A DNA stretch of 60,025 nt, taken from UBA3206 sp964548855 (GTDB taxonomy: Bacteria; Bacillota_I; Bacilli_A; Acholeplasmatales; Anaeroplasmataceae). Of the stretch, positions 53,657 to 60,025 are shown in pieces. The notes beneath the pieces are model-generated. The model did not search any database. It was not told the origin of the DNA and saw only the letters and a program-made list of their open reading frames with translations. The position numbers were made by a program, and so were the translations under genes. Location of the stretch: assembly GCA_964548855.1 (NCBI GenBank), contig CAZJSR010000012.1, forward strand, positions 1-60,025, read 5' to 3'. Each line of letters starts with the position of its first letter. The first letter of the stretch is position 1.

Positions 53657-54928
53657 TTAATTGTTATCAAAACTATCATATGACATAGAAGTATCATTTC
53701 TATATAAATCTTCATATGTCTCTCTTTTAATTACTATACGTGCTTTATTTTCATTTACAAATACAACCGCAGGTGTAAGAGCTTTATTATAATGGCTAGA
53801 CATTGAATATCCATATGCACCTGTTGAGTAAACACACATAATATCTCCTCTCGAAGCTTTTTGAAGTTTAATATTTTCAATTATTATATCGCCAGATTCA
53901 CAACATTTACCTGCAACACATACTTCTTCTGTTTTTTCAAGTTCCATCTTATTTGCGATATCTGCATCATATAATGCTTGATATAATGCTGGTCTAATAT
54001 TATCAGACATACCGCCATCTATAAAATAATACTTTTTATTAGGCGTTTCTTTCATATTACCAATTGTATATAAGGTATATCCACTTTCAGCTACTATACT
54101 TCTTCCAGGTTCAATTATTAATGTATCAATTGAAACATTATTAAATTCTAACTGTTCTTCTACTCTATTTATAATTAATTTTGTTATATCAGATACAGCA
54201 ATAGGTTTATCTAAATCTGTATAACGAACCCCAAATCCACCGCCTAAATTTAATATTAAAGTTTCTTTAAAATTCTTTAAATATTTAACAAGTTTGTCAA
54301 TAGCTGCATAAAAAGCATTAACTTCAAAAATTTGTGATCCTATATGTGAATGAAATCCTTTGAATACTAAATTAGAACTATTTCTTGTAAAAGAAATACA
54401 TTTGTTGATATCTTCACTATCTAATAACATTCCAAATTTAGAATCAATATTACTTGTAACAATAAACTTATGAGTATGAGCTTCTACTCCTACATTTAAT
54501 CTAAATAATACATTAACTTTCTTATTTAATTTATGTGCAATATCATCAAGCAATAAAAGCTCATCATAATTATCTACGACCATATTTAATACATCATTTT
54601 CAAGTGCATAAGATACTTCATAATCTTGTTTATTATTACCATGAAAATAAATATGTTTTTTATTTACTCTAGACTTTAATGCTGCATATAATTCTCCTCC
54701 AGAAACAACATCACAACCTAAATGATTAGACTCTACTAATTTATACATTTCAATTGAGGCAAATGCTTTTGAAGCAAATAATACTAATGTATTAAATTTA
54801 TCACTTTTAAAATTATTATAATAATCACTCATAGTCTTATTAAGTTTTACTTCATCGTAGACATAAAGTGGTGTACCATATTTTTTTGCTAAATCGCTAC
54901 ATGTAATATTTCCTATCTTTAATTCCAT
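53657..54928 (-). CDS. lysA: Diaminopimelate decarboxylase
   Basis: A 423-residue PLP enzyme converting meso-diaminopimelate to lysine. The PLP lysine is in LFASKAFASIEMYK. GFHSHIGSQIFE, LGGGFGVRY and EPGRSIVAESG bind the phosphate and substrate. The catalytic cysteine lies in GKCCESGDII. The start has AGGAGG. It is first in the operon, directly behind the lysine riboswitch, so the switch reduces the final step and two DAP-forming steps together. Confidence 0.97.
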   Translation of the reverse strand: MELKIGNITCSDLAKKYGTPLYVYDEVKLNKTMSDYYNNFKSDKFNTLVLFASKAFASIEMYKLVESNHLGCDVVSGGELYAALKSRVNKKHIYFHGNNKQDYEVSYALENDVLNMVVDNYDELLLLDDIAHKLNKKVNVLFRLNVGVEAHTHKFIVTSNIDSKFGMLLDSEDINKCISFTRNSSNLVFKGFHSHIGSQIFEVNAFYAAIDKLVKYLKNFKETLILNLGGGFGVRYTDLDKPIAVSDITKLIINRVEEQLEFNNVSIDTLIIEPGRSIVAESGYTLYTIGNMKETPNKKYYFIDGGMSDNIRPALYQALYDADIANKMELEKTEEVCVAGKCCESGDIIIENIKLQKASRGDIMCVYSTGAYGYSMSSHYNKALTPAVVFVNENKARIVIKRETYEDLYRNDTSMSYDSFDNN

Positions 54929-54944
54929 AAGTCCTCCTAAAATA

Positions 54945-54969
54945 ATAAAAGACGCAATAGGCGTCTTTA
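54945..54969 (-). terminator. Lysine riboswitch terminator
   Basis: A perfect 8-bp stem of AAAGACGC with GCGTCTTT (54948-54955, 54961-54968) and T on the minus strand, between the aptamer and lysA. Confidence 0.85.
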
Positions 54970-54982
54970 TAATTAAATAAAC

Positions 54983-55150
54983 TAATTTAGCGCCTCTACA
55001 TATAATATGTAGGAGTGTTGTAAATATTCTTTACAACCCCATGTAAATACTATGCCTAGTATAACATTCGGCGATGATTACCTTTCCTATACTTCCTCAA
55101 ATGCCTTCTCCATATAGTACTCATTTGCACCGCTACCTCTATATTTACAA
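54983..55150 (-). promoter_or_regulatory. Lysine riboswitch (L box)
   Basis: The minus-strand sequence follows the L-box: ATAGAGGTAGCGGTGC at the 5' end, GAGTACTATATGGAGAAGG, GGAAAGGTAATCATCGCCGAA (with the conserved GCCGAA), then the long arm GCATAGTATTTACATGGGG and closing segments. The terminator at 54945-54969 follows. Bound lysine should end transcription before lysA-dapA-dapB. It fills most of the 320-base gap upstream of lysA. Confidence 0.92.
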
Positions 55151-55154
55151 AATA

Positions 55155-55183
55155 AGTATACAACTTATATTTTTTTATGTCAA
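55155..55183 (-). promoter_or_regulatory. Promoter of the lysine operon
   Basis: TTGACA (55183-55178), 17 bases, TATACT (55160-55155). Transcription would begin at about 55148, at the 5' edge of the aptamer. Confidence 0.8.
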
Positions 55184-55250
55184 ACTTTATTATAAATTAA
55201 ATTAAAATAGTTATTTTATTCAGTAATAAAATTCAATTTTAATTTTTTAT

Positions 55251-55913
55251 TCAATTTTCTTTGAAAAAATTTAAAATTTCTTTATATAATAGCGAAATAT
55301 CATCAAACTCTCTCATTTTTTTAGAATCTAAATTGTATTCTTTTAAAATCTTCCTATCATTAATAAGAATTATTTTATCAGAAATTGAAAGTGCTTCTAA
55401 TATATTATGTGTAACCATAATAATCGTTTTATTATTGTATTCAAAAAGTCTTGTGATATACTTTAATATTTTAAATCTAAGACTCTCATCTAAAGAAGAT
55501 AGAGCTTCATCAGATAAAATAATATCACTATCATATATAAAGGCTCTTGCGATATTTACTCTTTTTTTCTCACCACCTGATAATTCATTAGGATATTTTT
55601 TAAGTAAACCATCTATTTCTAGTACTTTAGTAATTTCTATTATTTTATCTAAGTTATTATTAACTATTTTTAAATTATCAAGAACAGTAATAGAATTTAT
55701 TAATCTATCCTCTTGAAAAATAAATGAATATTTATCATGTTTTTCAATATAACCTTCATAAGAAACCAGATTGCATATGGCCTTTAAAATACTTGTTTTA
55801 CCTACTCCAGATGGTCCTAAAATTGATGTAATTTTATTATCTGGAAGCTCTAAAGTGAGATTTTCAAATACAAGTTTATCAGGATATTTTAATTTTAAAT
55901 TTTTAATAATCAT
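55251..55913 (-). CDS. ABC importer ATPase
   Basis: A 220-residue ATPase of the nitrate/sulfonate/thiamine-precursor type. It has Walker A GPSGVGKT, Q-loop SFIFQEDRL, signature LSGGEKKR, Walker B IILSDEALSSLDE (with serine before the aspartate) and the H-loop VTHN. It overlaps the permease gene by 4 bases and is the last gene of the hydrogenase operon. I see no clear terminator in the 70 bases after it. The substrate is set by the binding protein and is unknown. Confidence 0.88.
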   Translation of the reverse strand: MIIKNLKLKYPDKLVFENLTLELPDNKITSILGPSGVGKTSILKAICNLVSYEGYIEKHDKYSFIFQEDRLINSITVLDNLKIVNNNLDKIIEITKVLEIDGLLKKYPNELSGGEKKRVNIARAFIYDSDIILSDEALSSLDESLRFKILKYITRLFEYNNKTIIMVTHNILEALSISDKIILINDRKILKEYNLDSKKMREFDDISLLYKEILNFFKEN

Positions 55914-56650
55914 AACCTTATTCTCCCTAATAACTTCACCAAATATTCAATTGCAAATCCAACTACTACACATAAAATAGAAAGTGCAAATAAATTTGAT
56001 GTTTCAAGCCAAATCTTCTCATACTGCATCATTTTACCAATACTATCAGTTGCACCAGACAGTGCTTCTGCAGCAATAACTAATTTAAGTCCTAAACTAA
56101 TAGAAGATGAGGCACTATTAATTAATGGCTGATACATTGTTGGAACATATATTTTAAAAATAAGATTTTTTTTATTTATATTATAGATTTTAGCCATTTC
56201 TAAAATGGATGCATCAACCATCATTAAAGAAGACATGATATTTGAATATATAATTGGCATTAAAACAATAAAAGTCACCATTATAGGTGTATTTGATGGT
56301 TTCATCCAAATTATTAATATTAAAATAATTGACATGGTAGGTATTCCTCTTATGATAGATATAAAAGGAGAAATTAGTTTTTTAAAGTGATAATTACGAT
56401 AAGATAAAATACTAAGTAAAAATGCAACAATAAAAGATAAAATAAATGAAATAAAAACTCTTATTAAACTCATAAATAAATTCTTATATAATTCTATTTT
56501 AGTAAAATAAATACATAAAGATTTTATCGAACTAATAGGAGACGGAAGTATTAATTCTACATCAATAATAATTGAGGCAATAAACCATATCAAAAAAATT
56601 GTTATTAGTAGAATTACTGGATAAAGTATATTAGTAATTATTTTTTTCAT
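55910..56650 (-). CDS. ABC importer permease
   Basis: A 246-residue permease with six membrane helices, of the SsuC/TauC/ThiX type. The ATPase-contact loop is MVDASILEMAKIYNINKKNLIFKIYVPTMYQPLINSASSS. It follows the binding-protein gene by 5 bases and overlaps the ATPase gene. Confidence 0.88.
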   Translation of the reverse strand: MKKIITNILYPVILLITIFLIWFIASIIIDVELILPSPISSIKSLCIYFTKIELYKNLFMSLIRVFISFILSFIVAFLLSILSYRNYHFKKLISPFISIIRGIPTMSIILILIIWMKPSNTPIMVTFIVLMPIIYSNIMSSLMMVDASILEMAKIYNINKKNLIFKIYVPTMYQPLINSASSSISLGLKLVIAAEALSGATDSIGKMMQYEKIWLETSNLFALSILCVVVGFAIEYLVKLLGRIRL

Positions 56651-56655
56651 ATTCT

Positions 56656-57600
56656 TTAAAACTGATAATAAAAATTATCATCTAATTCAATTTTATTTAA
56701 CATTTTAACATAATTATTTATTTCATCTTTTATAGTATAAGATTTTTCAAGTCCTAAATAACATCTTTTAATTGTTTCTTTTGTAAACTCCATTGAAGAA
56801 AGCGATGAATCATATTTTTTTAATATATCATTTAAATTATCCAAATTATCAATTACATATTTTTCATTTAATGAAAGTAAATCATATAATTTATTACACA
56901 TTTCTTCATTTAATATCTTATTTTTACCAACAAGTGATGCTTGAGGATACGAACTATTACTATTATATTTCTTATATTCTTCTTGCATATCAAATAGAAT
57001 AGATAGTCCATCTACCTTTGACATCGCTTGTGTTAATTGAGGTTCACCTAAAACCGCAAGAGCAGTTTCATTATTATTAGATGCAAGTTTTAATAATGGA
57101 ATTATCTCTTGTGCTTCTTTTTTGCTTGAAATAGTTACTACTTCATCTTTTTTAGTTTCTCCAAATTGATACTCTATATTATTCTTATCAAGCAAATACG
57201 TTAACATAGATTGTGTTGTACCTATTGTAACATAAATAATATTTCCTTTAAGTTTTTCAAATGAATCAATTTTTGATGTTGATGCAATATATAGATTTCC
57301 AAAAATATTTGTTGTAATAATTTTAATATCTACTCCTTTATTATATAAAGTTGCAGCTGAAACAGTAGGCATTATTGCAAGGCAATTTGAATCTTTAGAA
57401 ACATATCCTGCTATATCACTTGCAGAAACAAGTTTAGGTACTACATTCATATTTTCATAATAAAAACCATTATCTAATATATTAGTTATAGCCAAAGCAG
57501 GTGTTCCATCTGGCACATATAAAGTTATATTATCATCATTCCTACATGATGATAATATAACGGATATAAAAGCAAATATTAAAATACCTATTTTTTTCAT
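56656..57600 (-). CDS. ABC importer substrate-binding lipoprotein
   Basis: A 314-residue lipoprotein (signal peptide with lipobox LSSC, lipidated C19) of the two-lobed NMT1/TauA-like class. GTPALAITNILDNGFYYE near the start and KLKGNIIYVTIGTTQSMLTYLLDKNNIEYQ are typical. Relatives bind nitrate, sulfonates, aromatic acids or pyrimidines; none can be chosen here. It starts 10 bases after the hydrogenase stop, a close and unusual partnership. Confidence 0.83.
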   Translation of the reverse strand: MKKIGILIFAFISVILSSCRNDDNITLYVPDGTPALAITNILDNGFYYENMNVVPKLVSASDIAGYVSKDSNCLAIMPTVSAATLYNKGVDIKIITTNIFGNLYIASTSKIDSFEKLKGNIIYVTIGTTQSMLTYLLDKNNIEYQFGETKKDEVVTISSKKEAQEIIPLLKLASNNNETALAVLGEPQLTQAMSKVDGLSILFDMQEEYKKYNSNSSYPQASLVGKNKILNEEMCNKLYDLLSLNEKYVIDNLDNLNDILKKYDSSLSSMEFTKETIKRCYLGLEKSYTIKDEINNYVKMLNKIELDDNFYYQF

Positions 57601-57610
57601 AAAATCACCA

Positions 57611-58975
57611 TTATTTTACATTTAACATATAACTCTTATCTTCGTATTTTGTATGAAGTAACTTATGAGCTTTGTCACTACCTGGTTTTTCCAAAAATTC
57701 ATTATATAATTTTATAATTTCAGGATTCGCATGACAAAATCTTAATTTTTGTTCATCATTGTCTTTAGAATATAGACCTTGATTTCTAAGTTGTCTTGTC
57801 ATTTCTTGCATAGGACGTTTAACTTTAGGTTGACCTCCGCCATTTGCACATCCACCTTTACAAGCCATAATTTCAACAAAATCCAATTCTATTTCTTTAT
57901 TTTTAATCATAGACAATAATTTTTTAGCCTCACTCATTTGACTAACCGCCGCAACTTTTAATGATAAATCGCCAATTTTAATATCCGCAATTTTAAGATT
58001 ATTTATATCTCTAATCGGTTCACACATTTTCATATCTTCACTAGTCATATTTTTTCCTGTAATAAAGTAAAATGCACTTCGTATTGCAGCCTGCATAACT
58101 CCACCAGTATTACCAAATATTAAACCACTGCTAGATCCGCTACCAAACAATGTATCAAATTCAGAATCTTCTAAAGATTCAAAATCGATATTAGCTTGCT
58201 TAATAAGTTCTACTAACTCTGTCGTAGTTATTACAATATCTACATCAGGACTTCCTTCTAATGCACTATTAAGTTCAGGTCTTTTACATTCAGCTTTTTT
58301 TGCAGTACATGGCGCAACAGTAATATTTATAATATTTTTAGGATCTATATTCATATTTTTTGCAAAATAAGTTTTTATTATACTTCCTTGCATTGCAATT
58401 GGACTTTTTGCAGTTGAAAGATGTGATATAAATTCAGGGTAATACATCTCACACATTTTTACCCATGCAGGACAACAAGATGTAAACATCGGAATTTTAT
58501 CACTTTTATCTTTAATTCTATGAATAAGTTCTGTTGCCTCTTCCATAATCGTAAGGTCGGCTCCACATACAACATCAAGTACATATTTTGCACCTAATTT
58601 TCTTAAAGCACTTACCATTTTCCCTTCAACAAAACTTCCCTTTTCCATACCAAACTCATCACCAAGAGAAATTCTAACTGCTGGTGCTGTATTAAAAACG
58701 ACTATCTTATTTGATGCGAGTGCTTCTTTTACTAAATCGATATCACTTTTAACTTTTATTGCATTAAATGGACACGCTTGAACACATTGTCCACAATTAA
58801 TACAAATTGCATTATGTCCAGTTGCCTCAATATCATAATATCCAAAAACACCTATTTCGTTTTGACATGTTTTTTGACATAATTTACATTTTTTGCATAA
58901 ATCATCATCAACACAAATAGATGGGTTATCATCTTCAATTAAAACTCTATGAGAAAATCCTTCTACCTTTACCAT
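57611..58975 (-). CDS. [FeFe]-hydrogenase (cytoplasmic, monomeric)
   Basis: A 454-residue iron-only hydrogenase. Two [4Fe-4S] ferredoxin sites use C27, C30, C33, C37 and C58, C61, C64, C68. The H-cluster domain has L1 TSCCPAW (C167, C168), L2 APCTAKKAE (C223) and L3 FVEIMACKGGCANGGGQP (C372, C376), so all four H-cluster cysteines and the proton-relay cysteine are present. The residue before the L2 PC is alanine, not the methionine of the best-known enzymes. The protein fits a short group of hydrogenases, possibly not a bulk H2 producer. The start is the ATG at 58975, with AGGAGG 8 bases before it. Maturases HydEFG are not in the window. Confidence 0.92.
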   Translation of the reverse strand: MVKVEGFSHRVLIEDDNPSICVDDDLCKKCKLCQKTCQNEIGVFGYYDIEATGHNAICINCGQCVQACPFNAIKVKSDIDLVKEALASNKIVVFNTAPAVRISLGDEFGMEKGSFVEGKMVSALRKLGAKYVLDVVCGADLTIMEEATELIHRIKDKSDKIPMFTSCCPAWVKMCEMYYPEFISHLSTAKSPIAMQGSIIKTYFAKNMNIDPKNIINITVAPCTAKKAECKRPELNSALEGSPDVDIVITTTELVELIKQANIDFESLEDSEFDTLFGSGSSSGLIFGNTGGVMQAAIRSAFYFITGKNMTSEDMKMCEPIRDINNLKIADIKIGDLSLKVAAVSQMSEAKKLLSMIKNKEIELDFVEIMACKGGCANGGGQPKVKRPMQEMTRQLRNQGLYSKDNDEQKLRFCHANPEIIKLYNEFLEKPGSDKAHKLLHTKYEDKSYMLNVK

Positions 58976-58987
58976 ATACATATCCTC

Positions 58988-59605
58988 CTATGATAATTTT
59001 TTTATTATTTCTTTTATCTTATTAATAAATCTATCAGTACTTACATTTATAAGATTTATTAATTTTTTTGTTCCAAGTGATATATCAATATTTAAATTTG
59101 TCGTATTATTATGCACAAAATTATTGCTTAACCTATACCAATCATAATAATCTTCTATTTTTCCAGCTTTCGCAACTTCTCTTATAGTATACCTAAATGA
59201 ATCATCTTTTATTTCAATAATATCTGAAATAAAACCATATTGTATAAAACCTTCTGGTTTATCTTTGCAAAAATCTTTTATATCATACTTGTTATTATTA
59301 TTTGCCTTGTATGATAAAAATTTATCATGAATCAAATATTTAGATGCAATGTTTGGATTTTCAATAATACAATTCATTATTATATACGTTTCAATATATT
59401 TTCTAAATATAGTATACGCATCCTCAATGTTCCCAATTTTAATAAGAGAATCTATTGATAATACATTTTTATAAATTGAAATATATTGTTTTATAAAATA
59501 ATTAATATATTTATCATCACTAAAATAACCAAAAAACAATATTTCAAATCGTTTACTAGATATTTCTTCAATAATAATTTTCATCTTTTCAATTGATTCA
59601 TTCAT
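58988..59605 (-). CDS. HEPN-like protein (DUF5677-like)
   Basis: A 205-residue, all-helical soluble protein. The pattern EDAYTIFRKYIETYIIMNCIIENP and the late YRLSNNFVHNN resemble DUF5677-type HEPN domains. R158 and H165 form an RxxxxxxH motif, the HEPN nuclease signature (Rx4-6H), and R68 and E72 lie on an earlier helix. HEPN proteins are RNA-cleaving toxins or defence effectors, or binding modules. It starts the operon with the hydrogenase and ABC importer, and its stop overlaps the hydrogenase ribosome-binding site. No antitoxin-like partner is beside it. Confidence 0.65.
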   Translation of the reverse strand: MNESIEKMKIIIEEISSKRFEILFFGYFSDDKYINYFIKQYISIYKNVLSIDSLIKIGNIEDAYTIFRKYIETYIIMNCIIENPNIASKYLIHDKFLSYKANNNNKYDIKDFCKDKPEGFIQYGFISDIIEIKDDSFRYTIREVAKAGKIEDYYDWYRLSNNFVHNNTTNLNIDISLGTKKLINLINVSTDRFINKIKEIIKKLS

Positions 59606-59911
59606 ATAATACCTCTAATAATAAACATATTTTATCATATTTTGTACATATTAGGAATTATTTTGATTTTAAATTATTTTTTTTGCAATTTTTTTTGAAT
59701 TTCTAGGAGGTTTTTTACTAACAAAATTACTTTCAATTTTCTAGTCTTTTCAAATTTGCTTAAATAAACCTTTTTTTATATAAACGTTCAGTAAATCAAA
59801 GACGTGATAATTAGAGAAGTTGAATTTTCCTTTAAATAACATCATTTATATATTTTATTAAATTGATACTATTAATTTTCAAACTTTTAAAAAAAGTTTT
59901 TTCCTAATCTA
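59606..59911. other. Gene-free AT-rich spacer at the strand switch
   Basis: I find no supported gene in these 306 bases. They separate the minus-strand genes from the plus-strand tRNA. Near the right end, AAACTTT and AAAGTTT (about 59881-59899) with T after them could be a weak plus-strand terminator, but I see no plus-strand gene before it. An AGGAGG at about 59706 is not followed by a start codon at suitable distance. The minus-strand promoter of the HEPN-like gene must lie near the left end. Confidence 0.5.
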
Positions 59912-59939
59912 TTGACAAACTAAAATATAATGATATAAT
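59912..59939 (+). promoter_or_regulatory. Promoter of tRNA-Leu
   Basis: TTGACA (59912-59917), 16 bases, TATAAT (59934-59939), both perfect consensus boxes. Confidence 0.85.
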
Positions 59940-59940
59940 C

Positions 59941-59969
59941 AATATTGCAGTGCAAAATTCTGCAATATT
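59941..59969. repeat. Inverted repeat at the tRNA-Leu transcription start
   Basis: AATATTGCA (59941-59949) and TGCAATATT (59961-59969), a perfect 9-bp inverted repeat with an 11-base spacer. It spans the predicted start of transcription and ends 2 bases before the tRNA. Confidence 0.7.
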
Positions 59970-59971
59970 TT

Positions 59972-60025
59972 GCGGGTATGGCGGAACTGGCAGACGCGCT
60001 AGACTTAGAATCTAGTTCCTAGGAG
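59972..60025 (+). tRNA. tRNA-Leu (anticodon TAG), partial
   Basis: The 5' part of a leucine tRNA: acceptor strand GCGGGTA, a D arm with GGCGGAACTGGCAGACGCGC, anticodon stem CTAGA/TCTAG and loop CTTAGAA. The anticodon is TAG at 60006-60008, reading CUA. The start of the long variable arm (TTCCTAGGAG) is seen, then the window ends. The sequence closely resembles Bacillus tRNA-Leu(UAG). Confidence 0.95.

Noticed and set aside
55261..55716. A 151-codon plus-strand open frame
   Set aside because: It is fully antisense to the ABC ATPase, whose motifs are unmistakable on the other strand.
1..60025. CRISPR arrays, insertion sequences or prophage
   Set aside because: I saw no regularly spaced repeats, transposase genes or phage structural genes, and gene content is chromosomal throughout.

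Overview
The window is about 60 kb of very AT-rich bacterial DNA with the standard bacterial code (TGA is used as a stop, for example by truB, ppa and potB). It looks like a low-GC Gram-positive chromosome from the Bacilli side, close to the Erysipelotrichia/Mollicutes-related gut lineages. Reasons: a spoIIGA-sigE-sigG sporulation block, a B-type RNase P RNA, T-box, lysine and TPP riboswitches, SepF, and a PotA ATPase with the large insertion I associate with Mollicutes homologues. The lineage is an inference; no rRNA is present. Every protein gene I can support, more than fifty, lies on the minus strand. The only plus-strand gene is a tRNA-Leu cut by the right edge.

Reading in transcription order (right to left): 59.6-55.2 kb is one tight operon encoding a HEPN-like protein, an [FeFe]-hydrogenase and a three-gene ABC importer. 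Next come lysine/cell-wall precursor genes: a lysine riboswitch ahead of lysA-dapA-dapB, then lysC with a membrane protein, then an archaeal/fungal-type asd. Trigger factor and Lon follow (48.4-44.6 kb), then potABCD for polyamine uptake with a small unknown gene (44.4-39.2 kb). A valine T-box controls a GNAT gene, valS and a ROK sugar kinase (39.2-34.9 kb). A pectate-lyase-like lipoprotein follows, then a GNAT/unknown/mutS2/thioredoxin-like/thiN operon, a TPP riboswitch with thiT, truB-ribF, rpsO, pnp, mntP and rnpB. A MATE transporter with a long charged N-terminal domain and lepA-HAD-pgcA come next. The sporulation block (spoIIGA, sigE, sigG) lies at 15.2-12.9 kb, then ppa and ychF.

The left end holds the most unusual cluster: jetA-jetB-jetC (a Wadjet/MksBEF-like SMC complex) directly coupled to sepF, with no jetD nuclease gene. 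After it come a MATE exporter coupled to a beta-helix lipoprotein, a small membrane protein with an HD hydrolase, a FAH-family enzyme, and the first codons of another exported protein.

Working together: aspartate goes through LysC, Asd, DapA and DapB towards diaminopimelate, and LysA makes lysine, under lysine feedback. ThiT imports thiamine and ThiN phosphorylates it to TPP, which represses thiT through the riboswitch. PotABCD brings in polyamines. PNPase, RNase P, TruB, S15, LepA and YchF serve RNA and ribosome function. Best candidates for something undescribed are the nuclease-less JetABC-SepF operon, the HEPN-like/hydrogenase/ABC-importer operon, and a hairpin that appears to bridge the ribosome-binding site and start codon of tig.
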